The notes under the pieces: model-generated
What the model was told of the DNA's origin: nothing
Seen by the model: only the letters and a program-made list of their open reading frames with translations
The model's database searches: none
Assembly: GCF_017313225.1 (NCBI RefSeq)
Contig: NZ_JAFLNE010000005.1
Location: forward strand, 150,191-214,190
Direction: 5' to 3'
Origin: Allomuricauda sp. CAU 1633
Lineage (GTDB): Bacteria > Bacteroidota > Bacteroidia > Flavobacteriales > Flavobacteriaceae
DNA: 64,000 nt
Position numbers and translations under genes: made by a program
Shown: positions 53,884 to 61,490 of the stretch, one piece after another
How the letters are laid out: every line of letters begins with the position of its first letter
Position numbering within the stretch: the first letter of the stretch is position 1

Positions 53884-54981
53884 TTGAAAAGAATTAATAG
53901 TTATACCATAGCCTTAATGGCTTCCGTAGTAATCTTCTTTGGTATCTTTTTGATGATAGCACTGGGTAACCTTAAAGATGCGGGTCTTTTGATTGTCTCG
54001 TTCTTTGTGCTCTTGGGAGTAGGGTTTAGTGGATTTAAAGCAGTAAAGGGATATGTCTTTGCCACATTGATTTTTGCCGGGGTGACACTCTCGTTATACT
54101 GGCCCCAATATTTTGTCCAAATAGGGAACTTCAAGCTAACTGGCCTTATTATTCCTCTCATCCAAATTATCATGTTTGGGATGGGGACCTCAATGAGCAT
54201 AAAGGATTTTGCTGGTGTCATCAAATCCCCGAAAGGTGTCCTTGTGGGTGTGTCGGCTCAATTGGCAATCATGCCTATTGTGGGCTATGCGCTGGCCAGT
54301 GTGAGTGGGTTTCCACCGGAGATAGCCGCGGGTATTGTCCTTATTGGTTGCTCTCCAAGTGGGGTCGCCTCCAATGTAATGGCGTATTTGGCCAAGGCGA
54401 ACCTTGCCCTTTCGATTACTATAACCTCCATAGCCACGCTGTTGGCCCCATTTGTAACACCTGTTTTGATGAAGCTCCTTGCAGGCCAATTCGTGGAGAT
54501 AAACGTGCTGACCATGATGTGGAGCATCACCAAGATGATCATACTTCCCATTGGGGCGGGATTACTTTTCAACCACCTACTGCACGGGCGTACAAAATGG
54601 TTGGACAAAGCCATGCCATTGGTATCAATGTTAGCGATAGGATTGATTATTATAGTGATCACGGCTGCGGGCAGGGATAGCCTTTTGGAGATAGGAGCCC
54701 TTTTAATGCTTTTGGTATTGGTGCATAACCTTTTCGGTTACTTTCTAGGATATTGGTTCGCCCGTTTGGTGGGAATGGACGAGAGGGATGCCCGTACAAT
54801 TTCTATTGAGGTTGGGATGCAGAACGGGGGGCTAGCCTCTGGAATCGCCAACACACTCGGAAAGATAGCGACCATGGGACTGGCCCCAGCTGTCTTTGGT
54901 CCGTTGATGAACATCACAGGCTCCATATTGGCGTCTTATTGGCATAAAAAAGTTCCAACAGATATTGAATTATCTGATTAA
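53884..54981 (+). CDS. Bile acid:sodium symporter (BASS) family transporter
   Basis: 365 residues, about ten membrane segments, starting at TTG 53884. N-terminal helices TIALMASVVIFFGIFLMIAL and the family core with IIPLIQIIMFGMGTSMSI, IVLIGCSPSGVASNVMAYLAKANLALSI and ISIEVGMQNGGLASGIANTLG. Members move organic anions with sodium; plants and bacteria use relatives for keto acids and sugar acids. Placed 53 bases after the PQQ dehydrogenase, it may import the acid formed in the periplasm; this is inference. Base composition is slightly richer in GC than that of the PQQ gene. Confidence 0.92.
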   Translation: MKRINSYTIALMASVVIFFGIFLMIALGNLKDAGLLIVSFFVLLGVGFSGFKAVKGYVFATLIFAGVTLSLYWPQYFVQIGNFKLTGLIIPLIQIIMFGMGTSMSIKDFAGVIKSPKGVLVGVSAQLAIMPIVGYALASVSGFPPEIAAGIVLIGCSPSGVASNVMAYLAKANLALSITITSIATLLAPFVTPVLMKLLAGQFVEINVLTMMWSITKMIILPIGAGLLFNHLLHGRTKWLDKAMPLVSMLAIGLIIIVITAAGRDSLLEIGALLMLLVLVHNLFGYFLGYWFARLVGMDERDARTISIEVGMQNGGLASGIANTLGKIATMGLAPAVFGPLMNITGSILASYWHKKVPTDIELSD

Positions 54982-55025
54982 AGAAATTGAAAATAGTTGT
55001 TTGAGTTAGTTTTTAGTTATCCAGT

Positions 55026-55064
55026 GAAGAACGTACTGCATTTTTAGGTGCGTTCTTCTTTTTT
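55026..55064 (+). terminator. Terminator after the BASS transporter gene
   Basis: GAAGAACGTAC (55026-55036) pairs with GTGCGTTCTTC (55048-55058) with one mismatch, followed by a T6 run. Confidence 0.85.
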
Positions 55065-55075
55065 GCTGCCGTTTT

Positions 55076-55447
55076 TTATTTTGACAACCTTACATTTTCC
55101 ATTTCTGCAAAAATGGTGTCCATTTTCTTTTGAATATAATCTAGTTGATAAGGCGTGGCAAATTCTGGGATTCCATTTCTCCAATAAAAACTCACATCTT
55201 GATTTTTCTTGTGGACCAGTACTTCTATCGGCACCCCTCTTTGCATATCCACAAACGAAAAATCTTCTGAATCTTCTAAAATCAAAGAGTCATTCACAAA
55301 GTATTCATACTTGATTTCCTTCATGAAAGGACTATCCAAAATCGATTTTGTCTGCCTTGCAGAAATGATGATTCCTTGAGTCTTGTAGAATTCACTTTCA
55401 TCATATTCTTCAAATGATTTTTCACGACATGAAAACACCAATATCAA
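55076..55447 (-). CDS. Lipoprotein of unknown function, 5' end abutting a tRNA remnant
   Basis: 123 residues starting at a TTG; the frame is open further upstream but has no ATG, and reading on gives NPQYLCFLILVFSC, a lipoprotein signal whose first, positively charged part is missing. The tRNA 3'-end remnant A lies exactly in front. The mature part (CREKSFEEYDESEFY, KTQGIIISARQTK, VHKKNQDVSFYWRNG) is not recognised. Either TTG at 55447 is used, giving a very short signal, or the gene was cut by the recombination that left the tRNA fragment. Confidence 0.65.
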   Translation of the reverse strand: MILVFSCREKSFEEYDESEFYKTQGIIISARQTKSILDSPFMKEIKYEYFVNDSLILEDSEDFSFVDMQRGVPIEVLVHKKNQDVSFYWRNGIPEFATPYQLDYIQKKMDTIFAEMENVRLSK

Positions 55448-55448
55448 G

Positions 55449-55515
55449 AAACATAAATACTGGGGGTTGAAGTGGTGACCGTGGAAGGATTCGAACCTTC
55501 GACCGTCTGCTTAAA
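55449..55515 (-). repeat. tRNA-Arg(UCU) 3'-end remnant A with flank
   Basis: Minus strand: an intact T-arm (GAAGG, TTCGAAT loop, CCTTC; 55484-55500), the variable loop and 3' half of the anticodon stem (55501-55513), and the acceptor 3' strand followed by ACCA (55473-55483), so a 3'-CCA appears encoded. The 5' half of the tRNA is absent. The flank 55449-55472 recurs at 60752. This is a likely att scar. Confidence 0.8.
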
Positions 55516-55549
55516 AAGATTATTTATGAATACCATTCTTGTTTAAATA

Positions 55550-56320
55550 CTATATCGTTCGAAATAACCTAAAAACCTCATTCTTATGTGCTTTACTTAC
55601 AGGGAGTTTTTTTGATCCAATAAAAAGCATGTTCCCTTCGAATCCATTAACCAATTCAATATTGACCACATATCTTCTATGTATGCGTAAAAAACGATTC
55701 ATTGGAAGCTGTGACTCTATTTTCTTAAGTACTGTAGAATAAACAAATTGTTTGGATTTGGTGTATACGGTGCTGTAGTTGCTGTCCGCTTCCAAAAATA
55801 AAATCTCTTTTAGAGGTACCCGCTCAAAATGATGGTCTTTCTTTAAAAATAAACTATCCTTAATTTGCAAGACTTGATTATCTGCATGGCTGAATTTTTG
55901 TGGAGCAAGTAAATCCTTTGCAGGGGTTTTATTAGAAATATTTACAAGGGCAAATTCTATTGCTATACTTACTTGTCGAGCGTTAAAGGGCTTTAAAATA
56001 TACCCATAGGGCCTTACATCCTTTGCGCGCTCGACTAGATGGCTGTCAGCATGGGAAGTTAAGAAAACAAAAGGGATTTGGTGTTTTTCGTTGATGAAAC
56101 GAGCAAGTTCAATTCCATCAAGGCCTCCCTTTAAAACAATATCTATCAAGATGATGTCAACACTTGGGTTTTCTAATAGTAATTGCTGGGCTCTATATGC
56201 TGTGGGCGCAATACCTACAATTTGGTAACCAGATTCCGAAAGACCAATAGAGATGTCCATGGCCGTAATGGCAACGTCCTCGACTATAAGTACTTTTACC
56301 TTTAACGTGTTGTCTTCCAT
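55550..56320 (-). CDS. LytTR-family response regulator of the TPR-kinase operon
   Basis: 256 residues. Receiver domain with acidic VED (Glu14-Asp15) and phospho-acceptor Asp60 in DIILIDIVLKGG, then LytTR DNA-binding domain (about 150-250), with KEILFLEADSNYSTVYT and FLRIHRRYVVNIELVNGFEGN. Last gene of a three-gene minus-strand operon, 15 bases after the TPR kinase. The receiver is of the type that lacks a typical PxxG loop and is often found with HisKA_2 kinases. Lies between tRNA remnants A and D/B. Confidence 0.93.
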   Translation of the reverse strand: MEDNTLKVKVLIVEDVAITAMDISIGLSESGYQIVGIAPTAYRAQQLLLENPSVDIILIDIVLKGGLDGIELARFINEKHQIPFVFLTSHADSHLVERAKDVRPYGYILKPFNARQVSIAIEFALVNISNKTPAKDLLAPQKFSHADNQVLQIKDSLFLKKDHHFERVPLKEILFLEADSNYSTVYTKSKQFVYSTVLKKIESQLPMNRFLRIHRRYVVNIELVNGFEGNMLFIGSKKLPVSKAHKNEVFRLFRTI

Positions 56321-56335
56321 AATGGTAAAACTGAA

Positions 56336-58144
56336 TTATTTTATTTTTAAATTCATATTCCAGTGAGTGCCATTTTTTCCTAGTTTTTGTATTGTTCCTT
56401 CTAATTGTTGAACCAGGGAATGTACCAGTTTAAGACCATAGGAACTACCTTTTCCCGTCGCTGTAGGCATGAAACCTATACCATTATCAATAACCTGTAT
56501 TCTCAGTCTATTGGGATGCTCTTTTTTGATGGTTATTTTAAAAACCGGTGAAGCGGTTTCAACATAGGCATACTTAAGTGCATTAACGGTCACCTCATTC
56601 ACAATTAGTGCGATGGGGACTGCCGTATCAACATGAATACTGATATCATCAATCTTTATTTCTGGGGTAAATGAGGCATCATATCCGTGAAAAAGCCCCA
56701 ATACCAACTCTTCTATATATTCCTTTATCATTACACAGGTGTCTAATCCTTCCTGATAAAGTTTTCTATGCACAAGAGATAGCGCTTCGACCCTTTGTTT
56801 TCCGGAAACTACGGATTCTTGTGCTGGATACCCTTTGAGTTCATGACTTTGAAGACTCAATAGACTACTTATCATTTGCAGATTGTTTTTTACCCGATGG
56901 TTAAGTTCTTTTAGCAAGAGCTCCTTTTCTTGCTCACGTTTTGAAATCAGAGTTTTTTGAGCCAATAATTCAATGTTTGCGGTTTTTATCTTTTTGTTAC
57001 CAACATTTAATAAATAGATAAAAAGTAAGCTAATTAAAACACCTCCAGTTAGTGCCCACAAAAAGTATTTTTGACCTTGGTTTATTTCGCTTAACAAACC
57101 GATTTCGGATTCACGTTTATCAATTTCATAACCTGCTTTAAGCTGTTCTATTTTTTGAATATTGGCTTTATTAACCATACTGTCTTGATATACTTGGAAC
57201 AACTTTTGATATTGCAGCGCTTTGTCAAATTCATGTCTTTGTTCGTATAAATTGACGAGGTTAAGACTAAAATCACGGACTTGCTCCTTGAGACCGGCAG
57301 CACGAGCCATATCCACTGCCTCCATAAACTTGTGTTCAGCTTTGATAAGGCTATCCTCTTTTTTATATACTTTCCCCAACTCGGCTAAATAAACAGAACT
57401 GGAATATACATCTTGTAACCCCAGTAGAATATTGATTCCTGCCAATAAATGTTCTTTGGATTTTTCTAAATTATCTAGATCGTTGTAAACCATACCTAAG
57501 TTCCCTAGGGAATATCCCTGAGCAACTTTGTCATTTAAAATTTTGTTCATCTTGAGAACATACTTGAAACAGGTTTCCGCACTATCAAGATGGCCTTTCA
57601 GGCGATACATTTCACCTAAATTAAGTACGGTATAGTTTAACCTTTGGGATTGGTTCAATGTTTCATATATGCCTCTTGCTTTTTTTAGATAGAAAATGGA
57701 TTCTTGATAGTTTTGGTCGCTCATATAATTACTAGCCAGCTGTGTATATGATGCCGCCTGCCTTTCTGTAAGGCCCATTGCCTCATATATCTGAAGTGCT
57801 TGAAAGGAGGCTTGAAATGATTTAACATTGTTGCCCAGCTTACGTTCTTTATGACTTATAATTTCAAGTGCTTCAGCCTCAAGGACAGGCTCCCCAAGTT
57901 CAATAGCCTTTTTTATTGACTTATTAGCAAAAAAAACAGCTGAATCCAAACTAGGGTGATAGTGAGCAATATCTGCCAATAAGACAACTTCCTTTTTCCC
58001 TGAATAATTCTTGGATTTCAGTATTTGCAACAAACTGTCAACTATTTTCGCATTCTGGGAATGGATATGGTTTGACAAGAATAGCGCTAGCAAAAAAAGA
58101 AAAAGTCTTACACCTTTTAAGAATAAGATATTTTTAGGCATCAC
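56336..58144 (-). CDS. TPR-containing sensor histidine kinase (HisKA_2 type)
   Basis: 602 residues. Signal peptide or membrane anchor at the N-terminus (LFLFLLALFLSNHIHSQ), a periplasmic TPR-like array (about 60-330, for example AQGYSLGNLGMVYNDLDNLEKSKEHLL), one membrane helix (about 355-378), then a short coiled linker and the kinase: ELNHRVKNNLQMISSLLSLQSHEL with His416, and ATP-binding residues NEVTVNALKYAYVE and DNGIGFMPTATGKGSSYGLKLV. It is the sensor partner of the LytTR regulator downstream. It starts two bases after the unknown gene upstream. Confidence 0.93.
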   Translation of the reverse strand: MMPKNILFLKGVRLFLFLLALFLSNHIHSQNAKIVDSLLQILKSKNYSGKKEVVLLADIAHYHPSLDSAVFFANKSIKKAIELGEPVLEAEALEIISHKERKLGNNVKSFQASFQALQIYEAMGLTERQAASYTQLASNYMSDQNYQESIFYLKKARGIYETLNQSQRLNYTVLNLGEMYRLKGHLDSAETCFKYVLKMNKILNDKVAQGYSLGNLGMVYNDLDNLEKSKEHLLAGINILLGLQDVYSSSVYLAELGKVYKKEDSLIKAEHKFMEAVDMARAAGLKEQVRDFSLNLVNLYEQRHEFDKALQYQKLFQVYQDSMVNKANIQKIEQLKAGYEIDKRESEIGLLSEINQGQKYFLWALTGGVLISLLFIYLLNVGNKKIKTANIELLAQKTLISKREQEKELLLKELNHRVKNNLQMISSLLSLQSHELKGYPAQESVVSGKQRVEALSLVHRKLYQEGLDTCVMIKEYIEELVLGLFHGYDASFTPEIKIDDISIHVDTAVPIALIVNEVTVNALKYAYVETASPVFKITIKKEHPNRLRIQVIDNGIGFMPTATGKGSSYGLKLVHSLVQQLEGTIQKLGKNGTHWNMNLKIK

Positions 58145-58146
58145 TA

Positions 58147-58713
58147 TTAACGGTTTGAACTAATCTCCACAACAGGATCCAAAATAAAATAATACGTGCG
58201 AAGGTCTCGTTTACCATAGTTAACCGTTAAACTGAATAGCATACTATAGGCCAAATATGAATCGCCAACCTTTTTACAGGTCGTTATCTGACATTTTCCA
58301 GTATGGTCGGGAGCAATATATAAAGCTCCATCTGGAACGGATGTAATGAGTTTGTTTTCGGAATCAAAATCGAAAATTTCTTGCCAATGACCTTCCAAGA
58401 TACTTCCTGGAGCATCATTATGTGATTTCCCAACATTTTTAACCTTACAACAAATTAATTGTAATCCTTCCTGCTCTTTCCCTTTGTCCTTTTTTCCAGG
58501 TTCAAGTGATATTGATATTTTGGTATCACCACCTATGGTTGGAAATTCATAATCACCCAAGAAGACGAAATTATCTATATAGATGGGTTCATAAGAAGTG
58601 CCAAGGCCTAGATATCCAGCCTTGACGGCTTTAACGAGTGCTTTTCCTTGGATTTTGAATTTTACTGGCTTGAGTTGTTTGCCTTCTTTTTGTAATGCTA
58701 TTTTGATTTTCAT
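58147..58713 (-). CDS. Unrecognised 188-residue protein, first gene of the sensor operon
   Basis: 188 residues, no signal peptide or membrane segment. Beta-rich, with two cysteine pairs (QLICCKV and ITTCKK). The C-terminal end (RDLRTYYFILDPVVEIS) is faintly like the YY-x-WDP ending of AidA/PixA inclusion-body proteins, but I cannot support homology by eye. It is first in the operon with the TPR kinase and LytTR regulator (two-base gap), so it may be a soluble product controlled by, or a cofactor for, the sensor. It is encoded opposite the 59128 gene across 414 bases. Confidence 0.6.
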   Translation of the reverse strand: MKIKIALQKEGKQLKPVKFKIQGKALVKAVKAGYLGLGTSYEPIYIDNFVFLGDYEFPTIGGDTKISISLEPGKKDKGKEQEGLQLICCKVKNVGKSHNDAPGSILEGHWQEIFDFDSENKLITSVPDGALYIAPDHTGKCQITTCKKVGDSYLAYSMLFSLTVNYGKRDLRTYYFILDPVVEISSNR

Positions 58714-59127
58714 TCCAGTTGGTTTTTAAACGAGATTTAATACAAAAAGTCAGGGAAAGAAGAAGGGATTCAGAATTTACTCAAAAATTTTAATAAGGCC
58801 TATATAATGTGAAAGATTTTTCCTTTATAACATTAAGTCGATTCGGCTAATTGAGAATTTATTTCAATTAGATTTGATTTCGTTCTCGGCATTCTGAAGA
58901 ATGAAGAGTTTTCAATGCAGTAGGAAATTCTGCTTACCCTGTTTTTGCGTCCATTGACTAAAATATCCTATTCATCCACTCATTTTTATTGTATTTCGAA
59001 GGCGACCTACCTAATCTTATAGTGCAATAGAAAAATTTTCGATTTAATAGCTACTATGATTTTTTTATTGCTTGGCGAAATCCGAAAAGCCGTTATTAAA
59101 TAGAGTAGGAAATCTAATTTTTTAATC
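58714..59127. other. Divergent promoter region of the small island
   Basis: 414 bases between the minus-strand sensor operon and the plus-strand 59128 gene. AT-rich; no gene or RNA gene seen. It should hold both promoters, though no full -33/-7 pair could be identified by eye. Confidence 0.5.
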
Positions 59128-59889
59128 ATGAGTATATCAAAAGCAAAATCTAGAGCAGAGTATATTGAAAATTTGCAACTGGCGATTCCTGAGGCAAGTT
59201 TGAACTCTTTACCACCTGCAGAACTAACACTAGTTGAAAACAAAGATTCCGCCAAAGTTGTAGGGGGAAGTACCATTTCATTTATTTCTGGTGTGCCAAA
59301 AATTAAGCAGGCGGATGTTCTCAATTCAACACTATTGGCACAATTAGGAGCAAATTATGCTTTCGATAGAGTGACCCAAACCGAGCAGTGGTATAACAAG
59401 TATGTTGAAGTGTTGGAAAACATAGGCTGGGTCATTTCGAGTTTTAAGTTTGCCCATCAAGCATTGAGCGGAGTTACAGTAGAGATGGACAAAGCGGCCT
59501 TGGATATTTTGGCCGCGGCAATTTCTGGTGATGAACTTGCTGTTTTAACTGCAACTCTTAAGGCATTAAAAGATGCCAACCCAGGAAGCAAATCAATTAC
59601 CTTGTTCGACACGAATGGATCTAGTCAGGATGGGGGTAATTTTCAGTTGGGTACCGCTTCTGAAGACCCAACAGGCAATGTACAAATGTCTATGGGTGCT
59701 TTCTACTTCCAAGCATCAGAGCGACACACCAGATTTTTGTTCTGGTCGTGGAGTACCAAGAGCATAAATATGTTTGCAGGTTCAGAGTCCATTCTTTTGA
59801 ATGAAGACATCTATTCGACGGTCCGTCAACAAATCATCAATAAATTAGGACCTCGAGCAGTTACTTATGTAGCCGATCTTCCAATTTAA
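59128..59889 (+). CDS. Unrecognised 253-residue protein upstream of the CdtB-like nuclease
   Basis: 253 residues, no signal peptide. Predicted mix of helices (about 65-150, with LENIGWVISSFKFAHQ and ALDILAAAISGDELAVLTATLKAL) and a beta-rich end (FYFQASERHTRFLFWSWSTKSINMFAGSESILLNEDIYSTVRQQIINKLG). There is no family I can name. It is on the same strand as the CdtB-like gene, 166 bases before it, and separated by nested hairpins. It could be a delivery, chaperone or immunity partner of that nuclease, or unrelated; only the position supports this. Confidence 0.6.
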   Translation: MSISKAKSRAEYIENLQLAIPEASLNSLPPAELTLVENKDSAKVVGGSTISFISGVPKIKQADVLNSTLLAQLGANYAFDRVTQTEQWYNKYVEVLENIGWVISSFKFAHQALSGVTVEMDKAALDILAAAISGDELAVLTATLKALKDANPGSKSITLFDTNGSSQDGGNFQLGTASEDPTGNVQMSMGAFYFQASERHTRFLFWSWSTKSINMFAGSESILLNEDIYSTVRQQIINKLGPRAVTYVADLPI

Positions 59890-59901
59890 AGGTAACGCCG
59901 A

Positions 59902-59960
59902 ATCTGATTTGAATATTTGAAATCAGATAATACTTCTAATGTCGGTGTTATCTGATTTCA
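59902..59960 (+). promoter_or_regulatory. Three-arm set of inverted repeats with alternative hairpins
   Basis: ATCTGATTT at 59902-59910 and 59950-59958, and its complement AAATCAGAT at 59920-59928. The middle arm can pair with either neighbour (with 59948-59960 the stem is 13 bp: TGAAATCAGATAA), so the two structures exclude each other. No T-run follows. Possible attenuator or mRNA processing site between the two plus-strand genes. Confidence 0.55.
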
Positions 59961-60055
59961 TGCTTCATACTTAAAAAATAAAAAGCAAAGTTCATAGCTT
60001 CAAAACTCAATCATTGAATGTAGGAAAAACACAAGTAAACTAAAACAAAATAGAT

Positions 60056-60721
60056 ATGAAAATCGTAAATTGGAATATGCAGGGCGCAAGTCACAGCATA
60101 GAAAATAAATGGAATACTGGAGTACAAAACTTGTTGGCCGGACAAGCTGATGTCTGTTGCCTTCAGGAATGTGGAGCCATTCCGCCCTCTGCACAGTTGG
60201 TATATGGGAATGTAAATGGCTTTGCAGGGCTTAATCTGTACACTTGGGGAACTACTAGGAAACATAAGTATATTCTTTTCTACCAATCAGACCCCAATGG
60301 TAATCGATGCAACCTAGCCATCGTTTCCAATATCCCGATTATAAACCCAAAGATCTGCGGAACATTATTATATCCTGCAGCTCCTCCTGTAAGGAGACCA
60401 GTAATTGGTTTGTTTGTAAATGGTCTTGCTGTCTTTTCCATCCATGCCATTAGTCCTGGAGGACCTGATGCGCCCGGCCTCCTTAACAGTGTTGCCAATA
60501 ACATGGGGGCTAACCCTTGGAGTGTTTCAGGAGATTATAATAGAGACCCAGCTTCTATGGCAGGTGCTGGTATAGTGTGCCCGCCAAATGCCCCGACCTA
60601 TTCGTCTACTAATCCGCATAAGAAAATTGATTATTTAACAAAGCAAGATGGTCCAATAGTAGAGGGTCAGGTATTGAACCTTTTATTGTCTGATCATCTT
60701 CCCGTAGTCTTTATGATTTAG
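60056..60721 (+). CDS. CdtB-like nuclease (cytolethal distending toxin subunit B homologue)
   Basis: 221 residues, DNase I-like fold. The start NWNMQGASHSIENKWNTGVQNLL and the following LQECG (Glu38), RPVIG, SIHAISPGGPD (His130), GDYNRDP (Asp160, Asn162) and SDHLPV (Asp213, His214) follow the same order and wording as CdtB, distinct from the exonuclease III group. All metal and catalytic positions of the fold are present. No signal peptide is visible, whereas classical CdtB has one, and no cdtA or cdtC lies nearby. It sits in an island between tRNA 3'-end remnants. In relatives CdtB damages host DNA; here the target and delivery route are unknown. Confidence 0.85.
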   Translation: MKIVNWNMQGASHSIENKWNTGVQNLLAGQADVCCLQECGAIPPSAQLVYGNVNGFAGLNLYTWGTTRKHKYILFYQSDPNGNRCNLAIVSNIPIINPKICGTLLYPAAPPVRRPVIGLFVNGLAVFSIHAISPGGPDAPGLLNSVANNMGANPWSVSGDYNRDPASMAGAGIVCPPNAPTYSSTNPHKKIDYLTKQDGPIVEGQVLNLLLSDHLPVVFMI

Positions 60722-60751
60722 TTCCTACATAAAAGGTCGTTAAAATGAAAA

Positions 60752-60800
60752 AAACATAAATGCTGGAGAGTTTGAAGTGATAATCATGAAAGGATCGTAT
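60752..60800 (-). repeat. Decayed tRNA-flank remnant D, copy of the flank of A
   Basis: Aligns to 55449-55492 over about 45 bases with one short indel: AAACATAAAT, CTGG, TTGAAGTG and AAGGAT are kept in order; the tRNA acceptor bases are mutated. Direct orientation relative to A. Interpreted as the second end of an integrated element. Confidence 0.65.
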
Positions 60801-60820
60801 ATTCAAAACAGTCCAAAACA

Positions 60821-60851
60821 AAAAAGCAAGCACTAAGTTGTACTTGCTTTT
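60821..60851. terminator. Terminator-like hairpin before tRNA remnant B
   Basis: AAAAGCAAG (60822-60830) pairs with CTTGCTTTT (60843-60851). The same stem and the spacer ATTTATT lie before tRNA remnant C at 28651. Confidence 0.7.
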
Positions 60852-60860
60852 GATTTATTC

Positions 60861-60912
60861 GTGACCTTGGAAGCATTCGAACCTTCGACCGTCTGCTTAG
60901 AAGGCAGATGCT
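60861..60912 (-). repeat. tRNA-Arg(UCU) 3'-half remnant B
   Basis: Minus strand: an entire anticodon arm (stem TCTGC/GCAGA, loop CTTCTAA, anticodon TCT at 60899-60901), variable loop, T-arm with one stem mismatch, and the acceptor 3' strand. The sequence matches tRNA-Arg up to AGCATCTGC and then diverges, with no D-arm or 5' acceptor strand, so this is not a working tRNA. The rest of 60722-61100 holds only remnants A/B/D-type sequence and no gene. Confidence 0.85.
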
Positions 60913-61055
60913 TTATTATTATAATACATTGATTTACATTTTATTACAAACTTTATAACTACTTCGGGTCGGAAATAAGTCGGGAATTTTTATTTACTAT
61001 CCATGGAAGACTTGTATTTTTTAAAATCAAAAAGCCATATTAAAACCCAAGGTTG

Positions 61056-61091
61056 GATCGTTTATTTGAACTTTATCTAGATGTTTCAAGA
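61056..61091 (+). repeat. Direct repeat E, copy 1
   Basis: Shares about 20 identical bases (ATCGTTTATTTGAACTTTAT) and a further TTTCAA with 63877-63912. A shorter relative (TTTATTTGAACTT) is at 61471-61485. The two long copies flank the membrane protein and S41 genes. Nature unknown. Confidence 0.6.
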
Positions 61092-61100
61092 ACAAAAGTA

Positions 61101-61472
61101 TCAGGAGTTCATTTCCCTGACCAGATAATACGTGAATCCAGATAGGAACATTATTCCCACGAAAAATATATCAATGATTATGGATTTTTTGCCAATATCC
61201 ATTTTTTCCGTGCTCATAATTTCTGAACCATTTCCTTTAACCACAAAATAATAATAATTGAGTCCAAATAGACCAATAACCAAAAAAGTTCCTACATAAT
61301 GAATCTTATAGAGCAATTTAAATCTCAAAAGAAGCAGAACAGAATTAAATCCAGTTATAAGGAGTGACGTTATTAAGAATGCCATATACGATAAAACTGG
61401 AATTTCAGGAGAAGCATTTCGTTTTAGACTAACTCTAAAAAGGTTATAGTAAATCAGGTGGTAAATCCTCAT
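61101..61472 (-). CDS. Small integral membrane protein of unknown function
   Basis: 123 residues with four predicted membrane helices (about 28-48, 53-73, 96-114 and a first short one), flanked by Lys/Arg on the cytoplasmic side. No conserved functional motif seen. It follows the S41 peptidase gene on the same strand with 18 bases between, so they are probably cotranscribed. Confidence 0.7.
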   Translation of the reverse strand: MRIYHLIYYNLFRVSLKRNASPEIPVLSYMAFLITSLLITGFNSVLLLLRFKLLYKIHYVGTFLVIGLFGLNYYYFVVKGNGSEIMSTEKMDIGKKSIIIDIFFVGIMFLSGFTYYLVREMNS

Positions 61473-61490
61473 CCTTTATTTGAACTTCAT

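Noticed and set aside
55449..55515. Functional tRNA gene
   Set aside because: Only the 3' half (T-arm, acceptor 3' strand) is present; no D-arm or 5' strand follows.
60861..60912. Functional tRNA-Arg(UCU)
   Set aside because: Anticodon arm is complete but the D-arm and 5' acceptor strand are missing and the T-stem has a mismatch.
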